Shown in pieces: positions 51,246 to 63,655 of a stretch of 64,000 bases of DNA (position 1 is its first letter; each line of letters opens with the position of its first letter). The notes beneath the pieces are model-generated. The model was not told the origin of the DNA. It saw only the letters and a program-made list of their open reading frames with translations, and did no database searches. The position numbers were made by a program, and so were the translations under genes. Source of the stretch: Rotaria macrura (Eukaryota; Rotifera; Eurotatoria; Philodinida; Philodinidae); assembly GCA_900239685.1 (NCBI GenBank), contig OENT01000602.1:9495-73494 (forward strand). The letters run 5' to 3'.

Positions 51246-52540
51246 CTATTTAAACAATACTAACTGTATGATTTTCGAACTGATTTGAGAGAATAAAATC
51301 GCATGAAGAATAACTTAAAAGAATGATAAATTCTACAAAGACAAGTATAGATATTGATAAAGTTGCTATTCTATAACATTAATTTTGACTCCTAGGAACT
51401 TCATGAATGTGATATAGCACGTAGTTAACAACTACCTACACGTTTTCTAATAGCGCTAGGTTTATCAAGCTACGGGCAATGCTCTACAGTGTGAGTAATA
51501 GTAAAACAAAATGTGCACATACCGAGAAGAACGACAATATCCTAAGCTCGTTTAAAATCACAAAAAAAGAGAAAAAGGATGAATAAATTTCGTGTTTTTC
51601 GTTCAATGTACGTAATTGAGATTGTAAAAGATCCCCGCTGATCTTATCTCCTTTTTTTTAACTTGCCTTAGTTCATTTAGACTTCTAACTAGGATATCCC
51701 AAAATCAATAAATCTATTCGTATTAGCAGACACGAATAAAGATTGTATTCACATAAAAGTGCGGATACCAACAGTTACTTGACGAACAAGTAAATATTTT
51801 ACCTAACAGTTGGACATGCTAAGGCTAACCAGATTTCGAAATAATTTCCAACACTTATGATTATGCTAAGATTTGCAATCATGTAACCAAATGTTCAGTT
51901 TCGTTTTCCAAAGATAATGCTCTTAGAAACATCTAATTTCAGAACAATAAGTTGATTCAGATAGCATCCGAAAAGTCATGTCATTCTTCATAGTTTTATT
52001 GTCTTCTAATTCACAATTATCGACGAAGAAGTGTTTTGAACACAAATTAGGCAACAGTATCTTCAAATTTCCTTTACCACGATGATAGATATGATTCGTG
52101 ATACGTCACTGTCGGTTGTTTATCTTTGATCATCCGTCTGATACTATAATCATATAGTATTCTGGCCTACAGCATTTCTTTAGAATTAATATATGACTAG
52201 TCAGCATGTTTCAAAACGGTTGACTGTTTCTATGAACATATATTTACAAACCCATCGATGCAATCGTGAACTTATCTTGTATGATTTCATCGAAGGAACA
52301 GGATGATTGATAAAAAGTATTATGAATGTGAGTGAGTATGCACTAAGCCTTTATTTCATGTACTCATTAATTTACCTTCGTCACATATGCACGCATTTGC
52401 ATACATTAAAAACTAATACACACAACCGCCTACTGCGTATTCACACACAAATTAATATATTTTGTTGAAGATGAATCCTAGTTGGTAGCATGAGAAAATA
52501 GCTAGAAAACGTTCCAATTAATAATGTAGTACAATTTATG
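51246..52540. other. intergenic stretch
   Basis: No supported gene. Confidence 0.45.
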
Positions 52541-53513
52541 TCAATTTTTCAACGCTCTGATCATGTCGTCGATGAGCAGGTACTTAGGTACTTTGCCTAA
52601 TGGAGTTCGAGGAAAGTCATCCACAAATTTAATGTACTTTGGTATTATGAATGAATTGAATTTGTCGCTGAGAAATATTTTTGAGTTCTTCAGCATCACA
52701 TTTCATTCCAGGCTTGAGTGCAACAGATGCGCATACATTTTCGTCTAGGAGAGGATATGGAATGCCAAATACATAAACTTCGGCTACACTTGGATCCTTA
52801 TAAGTGGTTCGCTCGATACTCAGTGGAGAGATATTTATGCCCTTTTGAATAATGATTTCCTTTTTCCTGTCAACAAAGAACAAATATCCGTCTTCATCCA
52901 TGCTACCTATGTCACCTGTTCGAAGCCATTTACCATTATACAGAGTCTCTGCAGTTTGCTCTAGTTCATTATAGTAGCCACACATGATTGAATAACCACG
53001 AGCCCATATTTCTAGTTCAGATCTGATAGACAGTGTTATCCCATCATTGTTAACAATTTTGAGTTCAATATGTGGCAGACACCGACCGAGTGATGTGTGT
53101 CGTCGCTCGCCATTGTGATCGACGTAGAGACCACTAGTCAGAAAATTTCCACTCTCGATTAAACCATATTCTTGCCCAATGTGACTGATGTGAAGCGCTG
53201 CTTCTATTATTCGCAAGAAGACTGATTGCACAGTAGTTGCACCAACGCCAACAGATTTCAATGAACTCAAGTCACAGTTTTTCTGATCTGGACGAGCAAG
53301 AATGGAGCGTAAGACGACAGGACCAACAAACATACATGTACATTTTTCTTCATCGATAGCACGCATCGTGGTCTTCGGATTGTAGCTTGAAGCCGGTATG
53401 ATGTCTTTGCAAAGATTCGTCGATAGCAGAAGACAACCCAAGACACCGGATGATATGTAGTGTATTGATAGATAGGAGAGCAACAAATCTTGAATGGATT
53501 TGGGATTAGTCAC
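52541..53513 (-). pseudogene. acyl-CoA synthetase (ACSF2-like AMP-binding family), 5'-truncated and frameshifted
   Basis: The minus strand encodes the C-terminal ~60% of an adenylate-forming enzyme: QEYGLIESGN at the A5-like position, WLRTGDIG (A7), DRKKEIIIQKGINISP (A8) and, in another frame, the end of the C-terminal subdomain with the A10-like TPLGKVPKY. The order and motifs fit ACSF2-type medium-chain acyl-CoA ligases, which activate fatty acids as AMP esters. The main frame stops at 52629. Shifting one base at about 52650 continues to TGA 52541, and a tandem TTCA/TTCA at the shift point suggests a 4-bp duplication caused it. The N-terminal AMP-binding core with its Gly/Thr-rich loop is missing: homology starts just inside 53513 and upstream DNA is a simple repeat. 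So this is a dead fragment. Confidence 0.82.
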
Positions 53514-54030
53514 CGAATCTCTGAGATTTGGATTTGGTTTTGGTTTCGGGATTTGGGGTATGGTTAGAACTGAGTTCCTAACTGTGGATTTCTTCTAAAT
53601 TTGGATCATAGGATTTTTTATATTACTTTTTTCAGCTTAGATTTGGGATTCGGGATTGGTGATACGTTTGGAATTTGGGGTTTGGACTTGGACTTGGATT
53701 TGGGTTTGGGTCTTAGATTTGGATTTGGACTTGGGCTTTTTTTCTATCTAAAATCAGTCAAATTTTGTAGTCGTTCTACATTGAAACGAAACCTCAATCC
53801 CAAATGCAAATCCCAAATCCTACCCATAATGATACAGACCAAATCCCAAATCTAAGACCCAAATCAAAACCAAACCCAAATCTGTACCAAATCAAAACAG
53901 TTTTATATCAACCTCTAATAATTGATACTCTTCTTTCCCTTCTGAGGCTTTATATTGAAAATTCTCATCAGATTTGGATAATTTAAGACCAAACCCAAAT
54001 TCAAATCCAAATCTATTGGCACTAAATCCC
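53514..54030. repeat. inverted arrays of a degenerate GATTTGG / GGGTTTGG repeat
   Basis: 53514-53745 is a run of G/T-rich units (GGATTTGG, GGGTTTGG, GGACTTGG). 53790-54030 carries the complementary C/A-rich units (CCAAATCC, CCCAAATC). The two arrays can pair as a large imperfect hairpin. The left array abuts the truncated end of the acyl-CoA synthetase fragment. Any open frame across it (for example repeated Leu-Asp-Leu-Gly) is a by-product of the repeat. Confidence 0.75.
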
Positions 54031-54559
54031 AAGGCATTGGATTCGTTGCACCCTTAATTGATAGAAGCGCACGATGTCGTGATACGCACGGCCCATAACG
54101 TGAACATAATGATAGTGTTCAGTACTTCGAAGTTCGTATATGTCACAGCTTTGGGCTGTCCCGTTGAATCCGAAGTCAGAAAAATTGACAGAGCCAATTC
54201 TGGATCTATTGGTGGTATTACAAGGTGTCTTTAAGTTTGCTTGTCTTGTGTGATAAAGTCATTGTACGAATATGTATCTATAATACTAGCAAGCGGATTT
54301 CGGCCCAGTCTGGTCAGAATGATGCGCTTGAGAGTTGGTACATTCTTACGTGATTCCTCTCCGAGATCAGTCATCGCCATTCACACCCATTCTAACAAGG
54401 AATATACATCACCTCGTTGAAATTCTAATGAAATATTTCATCAAATAATGAAGTATTATAATGTTGCTTGTAAAATTTTTCTACTTCAGTGGCAATTTAA
54501 TCTACATATATTCCAAACTATCTGATGGCTTCTATAGTCTGAAAAATAGAAAATTTTTG
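54031..54559. other. intergenic stretch
   Basis: No supported gene. Confidence 0.45.
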
Positions 54560-54770
54560 TTGTAGCAGACATTACGTGTCGTGTGTTAAACTTCTTCCGA
54601 ATCTACTTGAGGAAAAACAGAATAATTTATCGAATTTCTTATGGATTTACAGAGACCTTACTAAAATCACGGAAACCGAAGTTAATCTCGACACATTTTT
54701 TGTACAAACAGGTTTCCCATACATAATGGTGCGGTCTCAATATTTTAATGATAATTCGGTCAGTTCTTAA
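54560..54770 (+). pseudogene. possible fragment of an M1 aminopeptidase-like gene
   Basis: A plus-strand frame preceded by a plausible acceptor (ttgttgtagcag near 54568) reads VKLLPNLLEEKQNNLSNFLW, then a polar linker, then FFVQTGFPYIMVRSQYF, to a stop. The spacing of an FLW block followed by an xFxxQTGFPxIxV block is like the C-terminal region of aminopeptidase N-type proteins (LW then WTxQxGFPV). The zinc-binding catalytic part is absent from the window. Weak: it rests on one short motif. Confidence 0.3.
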
Positions 54771-55699
54771 TCGTTTAAACTGAAGTTTTTACGAAGCAAT
54801 TCTTCATTCACTTCTCTACAATACTGTGTAAATTATTTTGATACATTAAGCATAGTCATGCAAAATCCTGGACTAAACGTTATGAGATCCAAAAATGAAA
54901 AATTTTGTAAGATTATTTAGTCAGTGTTATCATCTCACCTGCGCAACATACAAGGTACTAAGAAACATAATAAGCCATTATAAAGCATTGAAAAATTTTT
55001 TCTAAATGACTGCTCTTAATTCTATTCAATGTTTGAATCTTCGTGAAGCAGGATAATTTTTCGTCTTGCGTATACTTCGAATTTCTGACAGGATTTTAGC
55101 ATCATTTTGCCAAACTCCTACATCTATATCCTAAACTAACTTTTTACGGTTGAGTATTCTTCTTTTTTTCAAGGCAAATGATTTGCCTGCCCGATCTACG
55201 CAACCGTCTAGCATACTTTTGATTATTTGTATGAAAAAATGTGTAGTTAGAGTACCAACTTCGATGATTACACGTCTTTCTGCAAGATATGGTATTACTT
55301 AAGCATTACTAGCCTGTTGAAAAGACTTTTACTAAAAATGATGAGAACAAACACAGTTGAGAATATTGAAAAATTAGACAATTGTCCTGTCAGTTCGGAA
55401 AGATAATTGAGCCTTTGAAAAACTTCTATTATAAAACTCGTCATTTTGGATCTCACATCGTTTAGTCCAGATTTTTCCATGGTTACTTTATATAGTAAAA
55501 CATTTTATACTGTTCTGCAGAGAATAGAATAAAGAATCGTTTCGTAAAAAAATCAGTTAAAACGATTGAGAATTGACAAAGATACTATTAAAATGTAGAG
55601 ATCTCCATGATTAATGGGGCACCCATTATTTATTTCTCAAACATGGCTCAACCATTATCTATGCTAAAACACCTGTACACCGATAGTTAATATAGAGCC
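54771..55699. other. intergenic stretch
   Basis: No supported gene. Confidence 0.45.
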
Positions 55700-56260
55700 A
55701 AATCGTTCATTTTTGTGTACTCAAAAAGTGTGTACACTCTAGAATCACTCAGTGTGTCCGGCCGGTCGTTTACACGATAACTCTTTAAAAATACATTCGA
55801 TGGAACTGAAATTTTGTGCACAGGATTGTCTCATCAATATCTCGGCCGAGTTCGAAGATGAGAAGGATTCAGTAAGAAATGGCTGAGTTATCGAAAAAAT
55901 TGTCATTATTGGCCAAACGATCCCTGGGGGGGGGGGTACAACGATTTTTTTAAGAAAAAAACGTTTTTCTCAGAATTATCCGCAACTTATGTAAAGTGAC
56001 TCGATTTTTAATGCTGATTCCGAATATGATATTAGTTTTGAACCAAATCGTAGCTTTCTAACAAAACATTGGCTGAAAAAAAGGTCTGAAAATGCACCAA
56101 ACTGCATTTAGAAATAAAATGCCTAGATATGTCTCAGATGACCACTAATTTTGGGGTTTCCCAAAAAGTTTTACCAGGATACTTCTTCCGTGCACACATT
56201 CTAGAATGATTGATTTGTCTCATTCACTTTTTGAAGTACACATAACTCTCGGACTTAACT
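55700..56260. repeat. probable non-autonomous repeat element
   Basis: Near the left end TGTGTACTCAAAAAGTG, and near the right end CACTTTTTGAAGTACACA, are inverted copies with one insertion. CACTCTAGAATCA and its rough complement ACATTCTAGAATG lie just inside. The body has higher GC patches (ccggccggtcg, ctcggccgagttcg) and a 10-base G run at 55927-55936, unlike the flanks. No coding frame. Confidence 0.45.
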
Positions 56261-57778
56261 CCGAGGTTTTCACATTTATTTTCACTTACTGTCGGCAAAA
56301 AGATGGGATCCTCATCCACTAGAATATCGTTAATGAATTACACTTCTGATGAGCACGTTTTGAAAAATCAATTTTTTTAAAGTTCAAGCGATAAATATTA
56401 CCTAATCAGTATAATTTGACAAATCATAAGTCCAGAGCAGATACATACTATGAAGTATTCATCAATCATTGTGTCCACCAATAGATAATTTCTGTACGTT
56501 AACGATAGCGTCAATGTTTTTTAGATTTAGTAAGTGAAGATATGTTTATTCATGTCAAAAATGTGTCCTTTGTTCTCTGGATTGTTGCAGTTGTAATTCT
56601 CAACTATTTTTAAGTTGAATTAAGTGAGACTCATGATGATGATTTAACTTTGTAGCCGAATGATTTGTTCTACTTTCTTAGAGATAGCTCTGAGTATCAT
56701 ATAGATATGTGCAAAATTTTTTTCATCGACTTGGGGAAAAATATGGCGTTTATATCGATATTTAGAAACTCCGTTCCTATAACAAGGCGTTTCGTAAAAT
56801 TATTAAGCTTTTGTAGAGTGAAAAATAAGTTTGAATGAAAGTAAGGATCGAAAATAATCTGAAAATAACCCGTACGTTGATCTTACCGAAAGCGTTGGAG
56901 AAATGAAAGTCGACTATGATATTCAATAAGCATCACATGTAGACTCTATGGTATATGTTCTTTGATACTTTTTTGAAAAATCATACGTGAGATAGTCGAT
57001 GAAGTTCGTTCTAGTTTCACAAACAACAGTTAGCTAAAATGTGATTGCATACTTGAGCTGGAACAACAAGACTTGAAGATTAATCTTAGAAAAGAAGACC
57101 TTGATAGTCTGTTTTCGCATTAAAATTTTGAAAATGGTGTATTACGTATTTCTATTAATGAATATCGATTTGAAACGTAACTATGCCAAGTAGAACTTTA
57201 AAAAATTCTGGTAAACTATTCGAATAGTCTCTCAGATGTTCATGTGAACTTTCATGATGAAGGTTGGTGGCAATTTGTTGATTACTTGTGACTAATCAGA
57301 TATGAAATAGGTGAATGAGTGAGGATTGATGAGAGATAAAAACCTAAAAATACATTTGACCTATAATTTAGAATTCTCATTTGATTTACGACATGGCATT
57401 GTTTTGCTTCTAATTCAATTATTTTTCATACCGCATATTTATCCTACTTTTAATAACTAATAGGGTGAATAGTATTCCGTCCGCCGGTGACTATGATCAT
57501 TCATGACATTTACATTTCGTTTTATAGACCTATCAATTTTAATTAGATCGTGTTATTTTAGTGATTGATGAAATACCATATTAATTGATACTTTTCTATT
57601 CGTTGTTTTTGGTCATGTGCATCCTTGAACTGAAAAAATGGAGTCGTTCTTTTTATTACTTTATAATAATTCTTTTTTCTGCATGTATTCTAATCATCTT
57701 CATTCACGTAGATTCATTGATTAGGAAGAAAATAGAAAGTTTGTATTCACATTCGTAATCATGATTTCGATTTTACAG
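56261..57778. other. intergenic / upstream region of the transporter gene
   Basis: No supported gene. A short first exon of the SLC13 gene, coding only Met and a few residues, should lie in the last few hundred bases but could not be placed. Confidence 0.4.
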
Positions 57779-60428
57779 TGGTTAAAACCAAGATGGCGTT
57801 TATTACTTGTTCTACTAACACCACTCGTATTCATTCCATTACCACTCATTGGCAAATCTTCTGTATGCTGAATAGTTGATCAAACTTTTTTCTTTTTTCA
57901 TCTTCTTATTTTCTTATAGCAAGCACGATGTGGTTATATTGTTATTATTCTAACTGTCTATTGGGTTTTTGAAGCAATACCTTTGCCGGTGACGTCCTTA
58001 TTACCATTGGCTCTTTTCCCCATGGTATACGAATGTCATGTGTTTTTCTACTGAATCATATTCATATGAGTTTAGGCTGGTATTTTGACTGCTGAACGTG
58101 TCGCACCACATTATTTCAAAGATATAATTACATTATTCTTTGGAAGTATGTCCTTAGCCTTTGCTGTTGAATCGGTGAATCTTCATCGACGAATAGCATT
58201 GTTGGTATTGAAATTCGTGGGCACATCAACAAAATGGTAGTCAGAAGTTTGTTCTTATACATATATATATGTTTCTTTCTTTGGATAAATCGAACCTTGC
58301 TTAGGTCAATGGCTGGTTTGATGGGCGTGACAGGTTTTCTTTCAATGTGGATTAATAATTCGGCAGCAGCATCGATTATGTTACCCGTTGCATTAGCCAT
58401 TGCTGATGAACTCGAAAATCATGATAAAGGAAGTGAAATAAAAAAGAATCTTGCTAAAAAAGATACAGCTTTTGTGAATGGTAAAGGGATCATGTTGAGA
58501 GAATTCAATAAAAAGAAAAGCGTTCACCAATTATTATTTTTAATGTATAGAAGCATTCGATGTAACTAAGCACGAATTGAATACTGAAGTTACGATGGAA
58601 GAAATATCTTGTCAACGGCTACAAATAGAAGAACAGTCTGTACTGAGAAATATCGAATTCAATCTTTTACTATCAGTGCAATTATTTTTTCTAGGAAACC
58701 ACCAGTTCCTACAGTAGCAAAAAAACGATTTGAACTACTGTGGAAAAATAAAAAATTACCTACTTCTGTCCAATCTAAAGAACAAAAACATGCAAATATA
58801 AGAAAAGGTACTAGCCAATTGATGTTTGAAAATATAACTGATTAGATATAAAAAATTATTTTCATAGGTTTTCTTCTTTCTGTCGCATATTCAGCAACCA
58901 TTGGCGGTTTGTCTAGTTTAGTTGGCACAGCGCCTAATATATTTGTTAAAGGTTTTGCTGACAGGTAAAATAATAAAAAAGAGTTTTGTCGTCGTCTTTT
59001 TCTTCTTCTTCTACTTTTCCATTTCTATTCATCTCTTCTATTAATAGTCAATACAAAAATACTACTTTTCGGATAAATTTCCTCAATTTTCTTCTTTTTG
59101 CATTACCCGTGGCTGTTATTATGCTTGTTTTATGTTGGTTATGGTTGCAAATTTATTATAATTTCACCGAGTTTGAAAACATTGGATCTATCGTTTTACT
59201 TGATTCTTTACCACTTCGCTTTGTTTTTGTTGTACTTAGATTTTTTCAATGTAGCGTAAGCCCCGAAGCAAAAGCTGCACAAGCTGATTTAAAAGCCATG
59301 TTAATTAAGCAATATAATGATCTTGGAAAACCCAAGTAAATACGAAAGTTTCTCTACATAAAAAATTCATTTCGATTATTTCATTTTTCAGTTGGAGTGA
59401 ATTCAGTGTTGCTATTGTCTTTATTTGTATGATTATCTTATGGGTAACAAAAGATTTTTCAGGTACACCCGGCTGGGAAGCTATATTTGAAGAGAATTAT
59501 ATAAGTGATGGAACAGTAGCCATATTGTGTGGAGTATTACCATTGATTCTACCGAATGCTAATCCGTTACAAAGTAAAATTATTTCAATAGAATGTATTG
59601 TATTTTTCTTTTCGTATTATGGAAGAGGATTGGAAATATGAGCCTATTATTGGATGGAAAAATTTAGCAAAAAATATGCCATGGGGTGCATTGATATTGC
59701 TCGGTGCAGGTCTTTCTGTTGCATCGGCTTTTCAGGTTAATTGATCGAGAATAAAAGATACAATTAGAATTTGAATCGAGTATTTTGCTTTTTCAGGCTT
59801 CAAAGTTATCAGAAAGTGTTGCACGAGCACTTCGCTTTCTATCTGGTATACCGCAGGCAGCTGTTATTCTATTGATAATAATTATCAGTGGCCTATTTAC
59901 TGAAGTCACATCGAATTTAAGTACAGCAAGTATCTTCTTTCCAGTTCTCGATTCCGTTGTAAGTTAAAATATTGGTTTTCATACTGTTATAAAAAAAGAG
60001 TGAAATTTTACTGTTAGGCACGCAGTTCGGGTATGCATCCGGCACTTCTCATACTCCCATGTACTTTGGCAGTTTCATTGGCTTTTATGCTACCCATTGG
60101 TAAGATGAACATTGTTTTCTATAAAGAAACAAAACAAGATTTTCTTTTATGATTCTTAAGCAACGCCACCGAATGCAATTGTTTTTGCAAGTGGTGCTAT
60201 TCGCGTGATTGACATGGTAAAATTTTTCTCTATGATTTAAGTGTATAGACATGTGTTAACTAGGTAAAAACTGGTATCGTAATGAATATCATTGGATTTC
60301 TGGTCATATTTTTTGCTGCCACAACTTGGATGCCGAAAATTTATGGATTGAACGCTCGAGAAACGGCACTCTTTTTTAATGTCAACACAACATTGAACAA
60401 CCCAGGATTATACAATGGAACTGTTTAA
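57779..60428 (+). CDS. SLC13-family sodium-coupled di/tricarboxylate (or sulfate) transporter, 14 exons
   Basis: Exons: 57779-57862, 57920-58024, 58076-58236, 58305-58480, 58551-58635, 58695-58807, 58868-58964, 59048-59335, 59392-59573, 59626-59735, 59797-59958, 60018-60099, 60161-60216 and 60264-60428. Every GT-AG junction keeps phase, giving 621 codons to TAA. Family blocks in order: AIPLPVTSLLPLALFPM, FKDIITLFFGS, LHRRIALLVL, GFLSMWINNSAAASIMLP, SVAYSATIGGLSSLVGTAPN, MPWGALILLGAG, EVTSNLSTASIFFP, FMLPIATPPNAIVFASGAI and VKTGIVMNIIGF. SLC13 proteins import citrate, succinate or sulfate with Na+ at the plasma membrane. The first SNT sodium/substrate motif reads NNS here, so specificity may differ. 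One weak donor (GTCTGT at 58636) and the large exon 59048-59335 (a possible unspliced intron near 59190-59260) are the doubtful points. Only the first few residues are missing. Confidence 0.9.
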
Positions 60429-60961
60429 ATCTATCATTCCTATCACAATGTAATTAAACGTTTTTGTTTCTTTCTCTCTTTATATAATACGTATTTGCTT
60501 GTAATGAAAACCAGAAAATAGAAATGTGATTTATTAGAATTAGGAAATTTTGCAGTCAATATTTTAATCTCGCTATTATCATATATTCCATGTAAACATT
60601 TATCGGTTCTAAATGCGCGTCGAAAATGAAACATTGGATATGTTCGAAATTGTCTTAGCGAATGATAGGTTTAAAGAAATTTATAAAAGAAAAATTCTTT
60701 TTCTTATGCATTTGCCGAGCGTCACGATCAGAATATGCGACGGTCAGCTCTACCGTTAAGGCATAGTACAGCACAAGTGATTTACGGTGTGAGTTTGGAT
60801 CATTTATTTGTCTTAATGTTGATACGAGTTGATGTTGTGGTACAAACCTTGGCATGCCGTGGGTGTGCGTATTGGTTTTCTTCATGTTTGTATATACACC
60901 CATGCCTCACGTTGGCAATGTCTGGTCTATCTAGGAGCCTTGTTTGTTCCTCGTTTCATAC
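60429..60961. other. intergenic stretch
   Basis: No supported gene. A tRNA A-box-like string (minus strand, TTAACGGTAGAGC near 60747-60759) lacks a B-box. Confidence 0.4.
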
Positions 60962-61150
60962 ATAATTTTATTCGCAAATGAACTGAAGACAAACAGTGCA
61001 ATCACTAAGGTCGAGGTTCATTTTAACAGGATACTTGACAAAGAAGTGATATCTACTGCTGACGAGTTACTCAAAGTGAACACAACGCTCACTAAATTTG
61101 ATCTTGATTATAATTGTTTTTCACATGCTGTGGCTGCAAGATCGGCTTAG
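60962..61150 (+). pseudogene. leucine-rich repeat fragment (RNase-inhibitor type)
   Basis: About 60 codons read ELKTNSAITKVEVHFNRI, then ELLKVNTTLTKFDLDYNCF, then a stop. The ALKVNTTLTxLDLxxN pattern is that of ribonuclease-inhibitor/NLR-type LRRs. Only two repeats are present, with no start or further repeats, so it is a gene relic or a single exon of a decayed gene. Confidence 0.5.
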
Positions 61151-63427
61151 GTATGCTATGTGCAGAAAACTAATCGTATTACGTAAATATATGTATATGG
61201 TAGCATATGATATTGAAATTGATCAGTAGTGATGATTTTTTCATTTATCTGTGTATCAGTATTGAGGAATACTATTATTTAAAAACAATATCTAATATAT
61301 CTTATAGGCTTTAAGTGGATGTGGAAGCTAAAACTGCCATGTTACTGGCGATTTAATCTATTCATATCCATAAAGTCACGACAACATCCTCATTTTGATT
61401 TTATTTATTATACTAAATAAACCGTTTGTAAATTTATTCAACATTTTTGGTGAAAATTAAACCTTCATCTGCTATCTATCAATTTCAGAACATGGCACCG
61501 GGCTTTACACATGTAATAACTTAATTCATGTTTTGTCACAATTGAAAATGCAACAAAGAAGAAAAGAGAGCTACCTATTCATCAATCCACATCATGAGTC
61601 CTGTCTTAGATTAGTTTTCTTTTCAAATAGTTCATGCAGATGTAAGAAGTCGGTTGTCATCATCATCGTAAGTGGTAAGACTTGATTTCGATCGCATTCA
61701 AGTTTTCTCAGCTTTAGATATGATACACTTACTAATATCCAGATAGGTCTCAATAGTTAAATGAATAGGTATCTTGTTGTTTGCATCATAAAGTTTTAGA
61801 AAGTACACATATACATTGCGACACAAACATGTCAATTATACCCTTGGATTTTTTTTGTTTACGTGATATTACTATTTTTACAATGGACAGTGTACATAAT
61901 GTTGTGATGTTCTTTTTTTATTTTGCTCGTAACTCAGCTTAGAAAAATGATAAAATCTTCAATTCTTCTCCAAAGGATTTTGTGTAAAAAGCTCTGCAAA
62001 AGTTGCATGATCCAATTCGTTTTTGCACGTTGCGATGGTATTTTTTAATACCCACAAGGAATTAATTACAAAGCATTGTCATTGCACATTATTTCCCATC
62101 ATGTAGAAAATAGTTCGAAGACTCTTCTGATTTGCTATAGGATTTTTTTATACAGGTTTTGTAGAGCCGTAAACGATACAGCTTTTTAGAAAAAACATTC
62201 CATCTTACATCATTTTCTCAAGTCGAGATATATGTGAAATACAAAATGTTACAACAATATGCATACCAGCATTGCAGTGGGAAAATGGCACGTTTCTTTT
62301 AATGCACTTTTTATACTTCACACTGTATTGTATATTCAACGTATATACATCAAAAGATGTTGAGCACATCTAGCTTTCTCCCTGTATGTAGTAGGAGAAT
62401 AGAAAAAATAGTATAGCAATAAAAAAATGAAAAAATAATCAAGGGCTATAAGTGAAATTTTTTTAATCTGTGTTTAGTAAAAGTTCATTTATGGTTATTT
62501 TGAGCAACCATTCAAAGTATCAGAACATTCACTCTTGTCTTTTGGCTTGTCCATAAATTCCAAATACTGAGCACCTTGAGGGGTTCAAGTAACCGATCTG
62601 TTGTCACGGTAGACTAATATAGTGAAATAACTAACTTGAGGCAGAAAAACAAAAGACAACATTAGAAATTTAACATGTGTCTGTGTAACTGAAAAATTCA
62701 CGATTAACAAATGTGTGTTCCTATTTCCATTATCAACATTTACTTATGTTTTATTTCACTAAGAAGAGAAGCAGATGTTTCATGTGTTAATCGAACTATT
62801 TCATTAGAAGTTAAAACTAAATACATCTATCGTCGAAGTTGCTATCAGATAACAAGCAACTCAATCAAAATACAACTATTTTCGATTCATTTTCTAGACA
62901 GCTCGTCTCCAAGAATATGACTCATTTCAAAGAAGGCTTCTGCGTTAAATATTTCGCTTTATATCCCATCTGAAACTACAATAATCGACTTTAAATTGAA
63001 AAACTAATAAAGAAACAATTTTTTTCATACGCACGATATCAATATTAGAATCTATTTGTAGCTAGGTATATTCATGCTTAGTGCTCTTTTCATTGACCAT
63101 AATCAGACTCCGTAGAATGTATTTAAAAAAATTGCTTCTACTTTTTGAATTGTGATCTTGAATAATCTATTTACTGCCAGATTTTTTTCGACTTCAATCA
63201 TTGGTGATGTTATTGAGAATCTGTTTCTATAAGAGAAATTCCATTTTGGAAGCTCGCAAAGCTACTATAAGATCATAGGAAACTTAAAGGTCGTTCCAGG
63301 CGGGCTTTAAATTAGCAAAACATTTGGTCGTGTTCAGTTAATGGAACTTTATGAGATTCATCAATTATCACTCATTGAGATCAATATTGAAATAAATTCA
63401 GCTTCTGCTCTCACCTTCTTCCTTTAG
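61151..63427. other. intergenic stretch
   Basis: No supported gene over 2.3 kb. A plus-strand frame at 62711-62920 has no domain. Confidence 0.4.
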
Positions 63428-63655
63428 TGTATCAACAGAAACGTATGCTCATTAGTGAATCGATCAAAAAAATGTGCTGATAAAGTTACGCTCCTGAACC
63501 TCTTTGATTTCAGATTTAACACCAAGAAGCCATCGTTTAGTACTGATAATGGCATACTTTTATCAAATTTTTTATTTGATAAAGAAAAGCATACTACTGA
63601 CATTCAGTTGATGCTCAATAATAATTTATGTACCATCGCTCAATGGATGACGTAA
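63428..63655 (+). CDS. possible terminal exon of an unknown gene
   Basis: After a good acceptor (pyrimidine-rich ctcaccttcttcctttag) the frame is open for 75 codons to TAA: CINRNVCSLVNRSKKCADKV, then a polar stretch, ending NNLCTIAQWMT. It has several cysteines and no membrane segment. No upstream exon was identified, and it may be chance. Confidence 0.3.
   Translation, partial: CINRNVCSLVNRSKKCADKVTLLNLFDFRFNTKKPSFSTDNGILLSNFLFDKEKHTTDIQLMLNNNLCTIAQWMT

Noticed and set aside
53601..53986. Open frames rich in Leu-Asp-Leu-Gly and Pro-Asn
   Set aside because: They are translations of the GATTTGG-type repeat in the two orientations.
60735..60800. tRNA A-box-like string on the minus strand
   Set aside because: No B-box at tRNA spacing and no anticodon stem.
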